Below are positions 9,224 to 16,890 of a stretch of DNA of 64,000 bases, in pieces. Numbering within the stretch: the first letter of the stretch is position 1; each line of letters starts with the position of its first letter. The notes under the pieces were generated by a model. It worked only from the letters and a program-made list of their open reading frames with translations. It had not been told where the DNA came from and did no database searches. The translations under genes and the position numbers were made by a program. This stretch comes from Pedobacter sp. SYSU D00535 (GTDB lineage Bacteria > Bacteroidota > Bacteroidia > Sphingobacteriales > Sphingobacteriaceae), in contig NZ_JAFEWD010000002.1 in the NCBI RefSeq assembly GCF_017355855.1, forward strand, positions 732,577-796,576, given 5' to 3'.

Positions 9224-9847
9224 TTGTTCTCCACCGATGTTCTCTCATTCCTTAGCAATTCAATTGCTGTGGATACAAACGGTACGCTGGAGTTTCTGTA
9301 TGAGTGGGATGGGCAAGCTGTTGCCAGAGAAGTTTATAAACTGTCTGTTCATGCAGTTCCTCAAACTTCCGGAATATGGTTGTTTACAGCTGGTTTTACT
9401 TTCGCAATTAATGAGCTTTACATCTTTTCTTCGGCAATAGAAGCACTTAGTTTCCTGCAGTGCCATAACTACCTTATTGCTGATAATAAACCACTCGCTT
9501 TTGCCAGTACTGGCCTAACTCCAAATTCTTCTCAAATCAGTCATTTACACCGGCTTTTCCCACTAGCCAGGCTAAAGCTGATTTTTGGGAGAGACTTGCC
9601 AGGAAGGGTAGCGGACTGCAGGGTCGCTTTGTGGTGGAAGGATCAGGAAGCCTACTTTAGTTATTGCCGCAATAACGTGTATATCCAGTTTCAGCAAGCA
9701 AATTACCTAATCCCGGAAGCCCGCTTCTCCCTTAACAGTTTCGAAAAAAAAGCTGGATTACGGTTTGGCCACAGAACGCTTAAACCTCCGGACAAATACG
9801 AAAGCTACCATCAATTATTAACTAACAACAACTTATCCTATGAATGA
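9224..9847 (+). CDS. Degenerate Toprim-like protein of the transfer operon
   Basis: About 207 residues. The frame opens after a stop at 9191-9193 and has no ATG upstream, so a TTG at 9224 is the likely start, 11 nt after the previous stop. Residues about 60-125 follow the layout of a Toprim domain: a SAIEALSFL helix, STGLTPNSSQISHLHRLFP, then LKLIFGRDLPGRVADCRVAL, which recalls the FDxDxxG strand. Key acids are altered: the usual Glu before the ALS helix is Ser, and the first Asp of DxD is Gly. A non-catalytic nucleic-acid-binding derivative is a reasonable inference. The 3' end overlaps the next gene by 8 nt. Confidence 0.6.
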   Translation: MFSTDVLSFLSNSIAVDTNGTLEFLYEWDGQAVAREVYKLSVHAVPQTSGIWLFTAGFTFAINELYIFSSAIEALSFLQCHNYLIADNKPLAFASTGLTPNSSQISHLHRLFPLARLKLIFGRDLPGRVADCRVALWWKDQEAYFSYCRNNVYIQFQQANYLIPEARFSLNSFEKKAGLRFGHRTLKPPDKYESYHQLLTNNNLSYE

Positions 9848-10691
9848 AAATAATCTTGATTATCTAAAGAATAGCCTCAAATATCTGGGCTTTGGAGAAA
9901 AGCTTCACGATGTTTTGGAAAAAGCAATACGTCAGGAACTGCCGGCCTTTAAGCTTCAACTTGGCGTTGCTTATAATCCTCCAAATCTTCCAAGGAATGA
10001 GCTGCCGGCAAAGGATCATATGAGTTACGAACTCAATTTCTCAAAAAGCAAGGAATCTGACATGTACTTTCTTAATTCCTACCAGGCTAAGCTCTATTCC
10101 TCAGGAGTTCCGGAAAAGGATCATAATTTCAACATCTCTTCAGGTACTTGGATTACTGCAAAGGAGGCATACAATTTATTATCGGGAAGATCATTGCTAA
10201 AGGAAATGTCAGGGAGGGAACAGGATTCGGAGAAGGTTAGTGCCTGGATGAAACTTGATCTTGATGTAAAAGATGCACGCGGAAATTATCCTGCTCGTAC
10301 CTTTTATCCGCAGTATGGCTATGATCTGGAGAAGGCACTAAATAAATATCCGATCATTGACTTGCAGCAGAACGTGTTGAAAGAGCAGATAATGTCCGGG
10401 CTGAAGAAAGGAAATCTTACGGCTGCGAATTTAAAGTTGGATGGTAAGACTGTGGCAGTTTATCTCAGCGCAAATCCGGAAATGAAGGGCATTGATATTT
10501 ATGATAAAAAATTGATTCCTATTAAGGATTACCCTATTTGGCCTGACAGGCAGCCAAATGAGCGTGACCATTCGGGTGGTAAAAATTCAATTTCAGTTCA
10601 GCAGGAAGCAGAACAGGGAAAGCAGGCTAAACCATCAAAACAGCAACAGGAGCAAGGAGAGGTTAAGGAACGATCACGTGGCAGATCATGA
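9840..10691 (+). CDS. DUF3945-like mobile-element protein
   Basis: 283 residues. Recognisable family patterns: LDYLKNSLKYLGFGEKL at the N-terminus, the DMYFLNSYQAKLYSSG segment, TAKEAYNLLSGRSLLKEM near 105-122, and YGYDLEKAL near 160. The last 60 residues are Gln/Glu/Lys-rich low complexity. Proteins with this pattern occur in Bacteroidetes conjugative elements beside topoisomerase or relaxase genes, and their biochemical role is unknown. Both ends overlap the neighbouring genes (8 nt upstream, 4 nt downstream), so it is part of the operon. Confidence 0.75.
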   Translation: MNENNLDYLKNSLKYLGFGEKLHDVLEKAIRQELPAFKLQLGVAYNPPNLPRNELPAKDHMSYELNFSKSKESDMYFLNSYQAKLYSSGVPEKDHNFNISSGTWITAKEAYNLLSGRSLLKEMSGREQDSEKVSAWMKLDLDVKDARGNYPARTFYPQYGYDLEKALNKYPIIDLQQNVLKEQIMSGLKKGNLTAANLKLDGKTVAVYLSANPEMKGIDIYDKKLIPIKDYPIWPDRQPNERDHSGGKNSISVQQEAEQGKQAKPSKQQQEQGEVKERSRGRS

Positions 10692-10888
10692 AACGAATCT
10701 TTCAAAAAATAGATCAGTTGCGAGCGAGCGGAAAAGCAACGCTAAATGTAAGGCAGGATTCTCCTTATTCCAAATTTAACGGAATTACCTATTCTGTTGT
10801 AGAGATCGGTAAGGCAGAACATAAATGTCGGGTGAGTTTGAAGATCGAAGGGCAGATAATTCATTTTACTCTCTGCGATATACTTTAA
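10688..10888 (+). CDS. Small protein at the end of the transfer operon
   Basis: 66 residues. It starts on an ATGA overlap with the upstream stop, a strong sign of real translation. The C-terminal two thirds read as a small beta-rich domain (GITYSVVEIG, CRVSLKIEGQIIHFTL). No family is recognised. It is the last gene before the hairpin terminator at 10915. Confidence 0.6.
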   Translation: MKRIFQKIDQLRASGKATLNVRQDSPYSKFNGITYSVVEIGKAEHKCRVSLKIEGQIIHFTLCDIL

Positions 10889-10914
10889 TTTATTTCGCTC
10901 TGTAGTCTGTTTTT

Positions 10915-10949
10915 CAGTCCTGTCGTTTTAGACAGGGCTGAGTCTTTTG
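10915..10949 (+). terminator. Hairpin terminator closing the transfer operon
   Basis: CAGTCCTGTC (10915-10924) pairs with GACAGGGCTG (10931-10940) through ten base pairs including one G-T wobble, with a six-base loop and a following T-rich stretch (AGTCTTTTG). It lies 26 nt after the last gene of the operon. Confidence 0.8.
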
Positions 10950-10993
10950 TCAAAGCACCCATTATTCATAAAAGAGTAGTAAGCTATAGGTAT

Positions 10994-11149
10994 TTAACGC
11001 CTAGTAAAACGCGAAATTTTGCTAATTAGAAAGACCCCAGCCAGCATTACAGGCAAAGCAAATATTGCTGCATGCCCCGTCATTACACTATTAAACAGAG
11101 CTCCTGTTAACGCAAAAGTCACGAACACTAAAAAAAGTAGACGTATCAT
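10994..11149 (-). CDS. 51-residue membrane protein
   Basis: The minus strand reads ATG at 11149 to TAA at 10994-10996. The product begins MIRLLFLVFVTFALTGALF and continues GHAAIFALPVMLAGVFLISK, then a basic end FTRR. That gives two hydrophobic segments, a short turn with NSVMTGH, and a positive C-terminus, the composition of a small integral membrane protein. Hydrophobic residues and small residues dominate throughout, which a random reading frame would hardly give. It lies between the tra operon terminator and the HTH gene. Function is unknown. A holin-like or TA-type small protein is possible but not shown. Confidence 0.55.
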   Translation of the reverse strand: MIRLLFLVFVTFALTGALFNSVMTGHAAIFALPVMLAGVFLISKISRFTRR

Positions 11150-11517
11150 ACTTAAATGTTTTATTAAAAATACTAAAAATTATAGTAACGCAAAGTCTAT
11201 TTGATTTTAATGTGAAAAAGACCGGAGATAAGTTCAGATATATACTTGTGTTTGCGAGAAATAATAGAATCTACTTGATAATCTTTAACTTATTTATGAT
11301 ATTGGCACTCACAAAATTGTGATAAGGTTTAGGTTAACCCGCGGTCTCATACTGCGGGTTCTTTTTTATCATCGGTAATCATACAGATTTACCACTGTTT
11401 CCGTCAAGCTAATAGTAATATTCTGAAAATTTGTAATCCGCTCCAGTATCAAAATGTTCGTACATCTTATGTGCTGAACTTTCAAATTTGATGAACTAGC
11501 GCTTTCAATAACCTAAT
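11150..11517. other. Gene-free stretch with hairpin and terminator-like signal
   Basis: No credible gene. It contains the small palindrome TCACAA-AA-TTGTGA (11309-11322) and, 13 nt further, a strong terminator-like hairpin with a T-run on the + strand (11336-11368). Since no + strand gene ends here, the pair could mark a short non-coding transcript. No promoter could be identified with confidence. Confidence 0.4.
11336..11368 (+). terminator. Orphan Rho-independent terminator
   Basis: AACCCGC (11336-11342) pairs perfectly with GCGGGTT (11354-11360), followed by CTTTTTT. It is a textbook intrinsic terminator on the + strand but lies about 450 nt after the nearest + strand gene, which already has its own terminator. 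Confidence 0.75.
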
Positions 11518-11535
11518 GTGATCCGCTGTCAATTA

Positions 11536-11895
11536 ATGAAACTCATGGAGAACCTAACATTCGAACAATTGCCTGAAGCAATTAGGGTATTGATTGAGAA
11601 AGTAAATAATATCGAAGCTCTTTTAACAGACTTGCGCCAAAAGGAAAGCGATGAAGATAAAATCTACACTGTAGCTGAAGCTGCCGCTTTTCTAAACCTT
11701 TCTATTCACACTATATATAGTAAAGTATCTCGGCAGGAAATTCCAGTTAATAAACAAGGTAAAAAACTGTACTTCTATAAATCAGAATTGATTCAGTGGA
11801 TTAGAGCCGGAAAAGTAAAAACCACTGCTGAATTGGAATTGGAAGCAAATGGATTTTTAGAAAAACGAAAAGCGTTAAGATCGTCTAGATATTAG
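11536..11895 (+). CDS. Excisionase-like helix-turn-helix protein
   Basis: 119 residues from the ATG at 11536. A GTG at 11518 and an ATG at 11545 are alternative starts. The N-terminal part is a short coiled coil (LIEKVNNIEALLTDLRQKE). The C-terminal part is a MerR/Xis-type winged HTH of the HTH_17 kind: YTVAEAAAFLNLSIHTIYSK, then KLYFYKSELIQWI. Such proteins are widespread in Bacteroidetes mobile elements, as recombination directionality or regulatory factors. No integrase is next to it, so a purely regulatory role is equally possible. Confidence 0.85.
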   Translation: MKLMENLTFEQLPEAIRVLIEKVNNIEALLTDLRQKESDEDKIYTVAEAAAFLNLSIHTIYSKVSRQEIPVNKQGKKLYFYKSELIQWIRAGKVKTTAELELEANGFLEKRKALRSSRY

Positions 11896-12000
11896 TTGTA
11901 GGTCTTTCAACATGGAAGGGCAGGGATTTTAAGTAGTTATTTTGCCCGGAAACAGCTTTAATGGTAAGAACGTTATGTCCGTTACAATTGAGTATTTCAT

Positions 12001-12552
12001 TTACAGTCTTGCCCACATTGGGTTCTGCTTCAAAACTTTTTTGTGTATAATACAACCCTCAGAGTGTGCCCCGGGCAGATAGCCAATACTCATTAAAAAC
12101 TCGTTCACAATTTCTCCACCTGTAAAGCGAAGTGTTATCCCGAACAGTTTAATCCATTCCTCTTTAGATTTCGGGTGGTGGTACTCTAGCCAATTTGCGA
12201 ACGAGCCATACTCTTTTTGCAGAACAAGTATTGTCTTTGCGTTTTCTATTGCTGCATTTACTTTCAGTTTGTTGCGTATAATTCCAGCATCAGTCAAAAG
12301 CCGTTCCCTGTCCGTTTCTGTGTAAGCAGCGATTTTTTTAATGTTGAAGTTACTGTAGGCATTTCTGAACGAGTGCTCCTTTTTCAAAATCGTTTCCCAA
12401 CTCAATCCTGCCTGATTGATCTCTAAAATTAACCTGCCAAACAATTCATTGTCATCGTAGATCGGGAAACCATAGTGGTTGTCGTGATAGTTTTTATGCA
12501 AAGTCCTTCTTTCTTCGGATTGCATATTTTCAATAGCGGTACAATAGGACAT
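12001..12552 (-). CDS. tag: DNA-3-methyladenine glycosylase I (Tag)
   Basis: 183 residues, the normal length for Tag. Family landmarks: YHDNHYGFP near 23-31, LFGRLILEINQAGLSWETIL (36-55), the LLTDAGIIRNKLKVNA segment, and near the end the zinc-site pattern HSEGC together with an N-terminal Cys at position 4. Tag removes 3-methyladenine from alkylated DNA in base-excision repair. Its start lies inside the 3' end of the upstream NTF2-like frame, which itself seems to have lost its stop. Confidence 0.92.
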   Translation of the reverse strand: MSYCTAIENMQSEERRTLHKNYHDNHYGFPIYDDNELFGRLILEINQAGLSWETILKKEHSFRNAYSNFNIKKIAAYTETDRERLLTDAGIIRNKLKVNAAIENAKTILVLQKEYGSFANWLEYHHPKSKEEWIKLFGITLRFTGGEIVNEFLMSIGYLPGAHSEGCIIHKKVLKQNPMWARL

Positions 12553-12941
12553 TCTCTATCTAATTCTGGTCGTAAGGTCTTAAAGATAAAAGAAATGGCT
12601 AAATCAGCCATTCCCATTAAGCCAGAAATTTTGAGCTTCTGTATCAAGCCTTCAATGATTTCTAAATGATAATTTAACACAATGGGGCTTCCCTCAAAAC
12701 TTCCTGAAACTTTTGCTTTTAAAATGCTCTCAGTTTCTTTTTCTTCGAAGCTTATTGGTTCCATTGTCGCCCTGTATCGGTTATTGGCATTGTCAATCCA
12801 ATGTTCTATCTCTTTTCGCCCTATATGCGTCTTGCCTTCATCAAAAACTACCGCACTTTCGGAAAAACAATTTGCGTAAGCAACGCTTTCAAAGTCGTTT
12901 TGTGCTTTTACTAAATCTGCTATTACTTTCGGTAAGTTCAT
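12429..12941 (-). CDS. NTF2/SnoaL-like protein with an abnormal C-terminal extension
   Basis: The first 106 or so residues form a SnoaL-like fold domain (AYANCFSESAVVFDEGKTH, IEHWIDNANNRYRATMEPIS, LNYHLEIIEGLIQKLKISG). Relatives of this type usually end right after the KISG/KITG strand. Here the frame reads GGC-TTA-ATG instead of GGC-TAA, and continues about 64 residues, ending in a Thr/Met-rich stretch read out of frame inside tag. A one-base T insertion near 12617-12622 would explain it. Small-molecule binding is likely for the fold, but no substrate is known. Confidence 0.65.
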   Translation of the reverse strand: MNLPKVIADLVKAQNDFESVAYANCFSESAVVFDEGKTHIGRKEIEHWIDNANNRYRATMEPISFEEKETESILKAKVSGSFEGSPIVLNYHLEIIEGLIQKLKISGLMGMADLAISFIFKTLRPELDRECPIVPLLKICNPKKEGLCIKTITTTTMVSRSTMTMNCLAG

Positions 12942-12959
12942 TCTTTTATTCCTGAAATA

Positions 12960-13751
12960 TTAAATGGTGGGTACAGTTCCACCGTCAATTATAAAATTTG
13001 TTCCTGTTAAGTAGCTGGCTCTTGGTGAAACCAGAAAGCCAACCAATTCTGCTACTTCTTCCGGTTCGGCTGGCCTGCCGTAAGGTATTCCACCCAATGC
13101 ATCCATAACACTTTGCTGAGCCTCTTCTATAGTACTGTTTGCATTTCTTGCAATCTCGCCCAACCAGGCTTTTGATGCTGTTGTATTTATCCATCCCGGC
13201 GAAACAGTGAGCACGCGCACACCTTTCGGCGTAACTTCGTTCGATAAGCTTTTACTGTAATTAATTAATCCTGCTTTTGCAGTAGCATACGGCAAGGTAG
13301 AATCGTACAAAGGCAATTTGCCCTGGATGGAAGCAATGTGAATAATCACACCACTCTTGTTATCGATCATTTGCGGTAAAAAGCCTCTGTCAAGTCGAAC
13401 CGGAGCCAGCAAATTTGCTTGCAGGGTTGACTCCCAATCGCCATCAGTTAAAGCAGCAAAGCCACCAGCAGGTGTTACAGAAGAACCCAAGTTATTTACA
13501 AGAATATCCAGTCTCCCATAAGAGGACAGAACTTCACTGATTACTTTTTGTGTTCCTTCTGCTGTACTTAGATCGGAAGGGATAAAGTGCAGACTGCCGG
13601 TTTCTTTTTCGGGTGCGTTTCTTGCTGTAATAATAACTGTTGCTCCGGCTTGTAAAAGTCTTTCTGCAATTGCTCTTCCAGCTCCTTTTGTACCTCCTGT
13701 TACCAATGCTATCTTGCCTGATAACTCATTGTTGAAATCAAATTGTTCCAT
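12960..13751 (-). CDS. SDR-family oxidoreductase
   Basis: 263 residues from the ATG at 13751. The frame is open to 13820 but the extra N-terminus is unlike an SDR. Classical short-chain dehydrogenase: cofactor motif TGGTKGAG at 18-25, NNLG in place of NNAG after the fourth strand, active-site Y155 and K159 (YATAK), and a GG(T) end typical of the family. It is an NAD(P)-dependent enzyme with unknown substrate. It is divergent from an HxlR regulator 126 nt away, an arrangement typical of regulator and target pairs responding to aldehydes or electrophiles. Confidence 0.9.
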   Translation of the reverse strand: MEQFDFNNELSGKIALVTGGTKGAGRAIAERLLQAGATVIITARNAPEKETGSLHFIPSDLSTAEGTQKVISEVLSSYGRLDILVNNLGSSVTPAGGFAALTDGDWESTLQANLLAPVRLDRGFLPQMIDNKSGVIIHIASIQGKLPLYDSTLPYATAKAGLINYSKSLSNEVTPKGVRVLTVSPGWINTTASKAWLGEIARNANSTIEEAQQSVMDALGGIPYGRPAEPEEVAELVGFLVSPRASYLTGTNFIIDGGTVPTI

Positions 13752-13877
13752 TTTGAGAATTATTATAGGCCAAAATTGAGCTATAAAAGCAGGCTCCACA
13801 AGTAGGGCATTACGATTCATATAGGGATAAATTATTCCCCTATTGCACAGCTTGGAACATACGTTTAATTTAGCAGG

Positions 13878-14237
13878 ATGTATGAAAGGAAGATACTTCC
13901 AAACTTAAATTGTGGGCTTGATCTGATAGGTGAAGTGCTTTACGGCAAATGGAAAATCCGCCTGTTATGGTTTATCAATGAAGGCAATAAACGCCCGAGT
14001 GAATTGCAACGCAAAATACCCGATGCCTCTCGCAGGGTTTTAAATATTCAATTGAAAGAATTGGAAGAACATGATCTGATTAAGAAAAAGATCTATCCGG
14101 TGGTACCGCCAAAAGTAGAATACAGACTCACTGAATTCGGTAAGACCTTAATTCCAGTCATTGCCGCCATGGGGCAGTGGGCCGATGAACATGAAGTTCA
14201 TTTACGTGATGTGATTTTGAAGCAGAACCTAGTGTAA
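13878..14237 (+). CDS. HxlR-family transcriptional regulator
   Basis: 119 residues with a winged helix: LNCGLDLIGEVLYGKWKI, FINEGNKRPSELQRKIPDAS, the LNIQLKELEEHDLI recognition and turn region, and the wing PPKVEYRLTEFGKTLIPV. The N-terminal Cys (about residue 12) is the usual redox or electrophile-sensing Cys of the family. It lies divergently from the SDR gene and probably controls it from the shared intergenic segment. Confidence 0.92.
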   Translation: MYERKILPNLNCGLDLIGEVLYGKWKIRLLWFINEGNKRPSELQRKIPDASRRVLNIQLKELEEHDLIKKKIYPVVPPKVEYRLTEFGKTLIPVIAAMGQWADEHEVHLRDVILKQNLV

Positions 14238-14605
14238 CTCATTGAATATATCTCTCAAGAATTACCTAATAGTGCTTGAATATTCTTGTTTTCATCGAGG
14301 CACAGTTTAAAAGATAACTTCTAGATAAGAATGTGTCATTCTCATTATATCTAAAAAATTCGTTTTATTACATAATCGGTGGTAGGGAAGGCTAGCCAGA
14401 AAACGTACTTAGATAGTTCAAGAAGTTGGTCTCAAAAAGGAAAAATACTATTTTTTCTGGACCTACTTCTTGAACCCTCATTTTGATTGCTCTTTTATGA
14501 AAATAGGAAGAAATGAGCCAAGCCCAGAAAGTTATGACTTTTTGGCCCTTTAAGTATTCTTGAAAATCACAATTATTTTCAACTTTAAATAATATTAAGC
14601 AGAAC
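14238..14605. other. Gene-free stretch carrying a long inverted repeat
   Basis: No supported gene. It holds the inverted repeat at 14416-14475 and an AAAGTTATGACTTTTTGG element at about 14527, a near copy of which recurs at about 16695. The short minus-strand frame here has no family features. Confidence 0.4.
14416..14475. repeat. 16-bp imperfect inverted repeat forming a long hairpin
   Basis: GTTCAAGAAGTTGGTC (14416-14431) is the complement of GACCTACTTCTTGAAC (14460-14475) with one mismatch. The spacer adds an inner GAAAAATA/TATTTTTTC pairing. It lies 130 nt before the AraC-type regulator and could be an operator, an attenuator or a relic of a small element. Confidence 0.7.
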
Positions 14606-15469
14606 ATGTCAGAGGAAATAGTTAAGTATGAATTTAAACATGGCCTACCCATCGAGTTTGAAATAGTAGATATTACTGAACTATATAGAGATAAGCGGGA
14701 GATGATTATTCGACCTCACCGAACTGGTTTCTATCATATTATATGGATTCAAAAGGGAGGTACTACCCATATAATCGACTTTCAATCTGTAACCGCCCCT
14801 GCAAATACTATTCTTTTCTTAAATAAGGATATAGTGCAGATGTTTAACCCTGAACCTTTCCAGGGACAAGCAATCTTATTTACCGAGGCTTTTTTTTCAA
14901 AATCAGATACAGACATAAAGTTTTTAAAGGAGAATGTTTTATTTAATGATCTGTTCTCCATTTCAAAGTTAGAACTTGATAGTGCTGGGGTGTCTTTTGA
15001 AGTGTTATTAACCCTTATGCAGGAGGAAGCTTTGAAAGCCGAAGATGCCTATCAATCCGGAATTCTAAAAAATTTCCTTCATAGCTTTTTGCTACTGGCT
15101 GAGCGGGAAAGAAGAAAGAATGGCTTTTTGGAAGTAAAGAAAGGAGCTGACAAAGATTATATTATTCTTTTCCGGGATCTTTTGGAGGGAAATTTCAAAC
15201 ATCAAAAGCAAGTAAACTTCTATGCCTCAAAGCTGAGCGTAACCGAAAAGCGGCTAAATCAGGCAACTTCAAAAATTTTGGGGAAGACCGTTAAACAGGT
15301 GATTGATGAGAGAGTGATGTTGGAAGCAAAGCGATTGCTGGCTCATACAACCGATAGCATAAAGGAAGTAGGCTTTACCCTTGGCTTTGAAGAGCCTACA
15401 AACTTCATAAAATATTTTAAAAAGCACAATTCCAGTACGCCCTTTGAATTCAGGGAGAACTTCTTATAG
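14606..15469 (+). CDS. AraC-family transcriptional regulator
   Basis: 287 residues. The N-terminal part has a cupin-like effector domain (HRTGFYHIIWIQKGG, followed by FLNKDIVQMFNPEP). The C-terminal 90 residues are an AraC double HTH: VNFYASKLSVTEKRLNQATS in the first helix-turn-helix, IKEVGFTLGFEEPTNFIKYF in the second, and the normal FEFREN end. The next gene, a lipoprotein with two SnoaL-like domains, starts about 90 nt downstream and is the most likely target. Confidence 0.92.
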   Translation: MSEEIVKYEFKHGLPIEFEIVDITELYRDKREMIIRPHRTGFYHIIWIQKGGTTHIIDFQSVTAPANTILFLNKDIVQMFNPEPFQGQAILFTEAFFSKSDTDIKFLKENVLFNDLFSISKLELDSAGVSFEVLLTLMQEEALKAEDAYQSGILKNFLHSFLLLAERERRKNGFLEVKKGADKDYIILFRDLLEGNFKHQKQVNFYASKLSVTEKRLNQATSKILGKTVKQVIDERVMLEAKRLLAHTTDSIKEVGFTLGFEEPTNFIKYFKKHNSSTPFEFRENFL

Positions 15470-15560
15470 TAACTGTCGCAAAAGTATCATTCAAACGGCT
15501 GTTTCTACCTTTTCCAGGGCTTCAAGTCTTCCAATCTTTGTAGCAGAAAAAAACAAGGAT

Positions 15561-16427
15561 ATGAAATATTTCAAGCAGACTTTATTAACAATAACAGCAG
15601 CAATAACATTCAGTTCTTGCTCATCACAGGAAAGAGAAATAATAAAAAAAGAAACAGTCATGAATAAGAAACAACAAGTAGTAGCTTTATTAAAAGCTAT
15701 TGAAACCGGAGCGGCAGAGCCAGTAGGTGTAATTGATGCAGCTAAATACAAACAACACAACTTAGCAATAGCAGATGGCTTAGCGGGCTTTGGTGCTGCT
15801 CTTGCTCAACTACCTAAAGGTTCCGCAAGGGTCAATACCGTAAGGGTATTTGAAGAGGGGAATTTTGTGTTCGCCCACACAGACTATAACTTCTTTGGCC
15901 CGAAAATAGGCTTTGACATCTTCCGCTTTGAGGATGGTAAAATTGTAGAGCACTGGGACAATTTACAAGAAAAACCAGTGAACGCAAATCCGAGTGGGCG
16001 CACAATGACAGATGGGCCCCAAGAAGCATCTGAACTGGAAAAGACTGAAGCAAATAAAATATTAGTCAGAGCTTTCGTAGATGATATTCTGGTTAATGGA
16101 AAAATGGAAAAACTAGCGGGATACTTCAATGGTGATAACTACATTCAGCATAACCCACAAATTGCTGATCAATTGTCAGGCCTAGGACAGGCACTCGGAG
16201 AATGGGCTAAACAGGGAATTACGATGAAATATGATACCATTCATAAAGTATTAGGAGAAGGTAACTTTGTGCTGGTAGTAAGTGAAGGTCATTTAGCTGG
16301 TAAGCTAACTTCGTTCTACGATTTATTCAGAGTAGAAAAGGGAAAGATCGCGGAACACTGGGATGTGATAGAGCCAATCGCTCCACAAAGTGAATGGAAA
16401 AATCAGAACGGCAAATTTGGTTTTTAA
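15561..16427 (+). CDS. Lipoprotein with two SnoaL-like domains
   Basis: 288 residues from the ATG at 15561, which opens a lipoprotein signal peptide (TITAAITFSSCSS). The longer frame from 15444 overlaps the regulator gene and has no signal. Two similar SnoaL-like domains follow: about 35-140 (KYKQHNLAIADGLAGFGAAL, FDIFRFEDGKIVEHWDNLQ) and about 165-285 (YIQHNPQIADQLSGLGQAL, YDLFRVEKGKIAEHWDVIE). The internal similarity shows a domain duplication. Substrate is unknown. It may deal with small organic compounds at the cell surface or in the periplasm. Confidence 0.88.
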   Translation: MKYFKQTLLTITAAITFSSCSSQEREIIKKETVMNKKQQVVALLKAIETGAAEPVGVIDAAKYKQHNLAIADGLAGFGAALAQLPKGSARVNTVRVFEEGNFVFAHTDYNFFGPKIGFDIFRFEDGKIVEHWDNLQEKPVNANPSGRTMTDGPQEASELEKTEANKILVRAFVDDILVNGKMEKLAGYFNGDNYIQHNPQIADQLSGLGQALGEWAKQGITMKYDTIHKVLGEGNFVLVVSEGHLAGKLTSFYDLFRVEKGKIAEHWDVIEPIAPQSEWKNQNGKFGF

Positions 16428-16440
16428 TTGAACATAATGA

Positions 16441-16477
16441 AAAACAGTAGAGCCCTTTCAGGGGCTTTACTGTTTTT
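16441..16477 (+). terminator. Rho-independent terminator
   Basis: AACAGTA (16443-16449) pairs with TACTGTT (16468-16474), with an inner AGCCC/GGGCT stem and a T-run at the end. It follows the SnoaL lipoprotein gene by 14 nt. Confidence 0.88.
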
Positions 16478-16707
16478 ACTAGCAGGGGAAATATGAAACC
16501 TTATAAAGTCTATGATCGAAGAGAATAAAATAAATGCAGTTGCTTTCTAGGACTTGATGTTTAACCAAAATAAGCACTAGCATTAACTCTTGAACTGGGT
16601 TATCATCTAATTAAATCAAATTTTTATGGCCTAATTAAACCCTACTTTCTGACTCCCTTTTCCAGAGGAAATAACGAAGGTTCATAAAGTTATCACTTTT
16701 TGAACTA

Positions 16708-16809
16708 ATGGACTATACTCACATCCGGAAGAGCCAGATGAGAAGTATTAAAAAGCATATTGAAGAAATTCTATTTAAGATCCGAAAGGCAGAATCTGGG
16801 AAGGGATAA
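16708..16809 (+). CDS. Possible 33-residue small protein
   Basis: The frame starts ATG at 16708 (MDYTHIRKSQ) and ends TAA at 16807-16809. It is helical and basic (MRSIKKHIEEILFKIRKAES). It may be a small protein, a remnant of a larger gene or chance. No family is recognised and no ribosome-binding site stands out. Confidence 0.25.
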   Translation: MDYTHIRKSQMRSIKKHIEEILFKIRKAESGKG

Positions 16810-16873
16810 AAGCTTAATGGTCCATTTGATCCGTGATAGTTAGCTTGTATAACTAGGTGAATAAAATAAAAAG

Positions 16874-16890
16874 GGAAGCCTTAAGCTTCC
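16874..16890. terminator. Short hairpin in the operon leader
   Basis: GGAAGC (16874-16879) pairs with GCTTCC (16885-16890) over a CTTAA loop, after an A-rich stretch and before TATCCGTTTC. It may be a weak terminator for either strand or part of an RNA leader. Confidence 0.45.

Noticed and set aside
11019..11204. + strand frame of 61 residues
   Set aside because: It is the antisense of the small membrane protein on the minus strand, whose composition is far more protein-like.
11336..11368. Hairpin as part of a tRNA gene or attachment site
   Set aside because: The GCGGGTTC end resembles a tRNA arm, but no cloverleaf can be built around it and the T-run fits a terminator better.
14392..14652. 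Minus-strand frame of 86 residues before the AraC gene
   Set aside because: It reads through the inverted repeat and overlaps the regulator start; no family pattern or signal was found.
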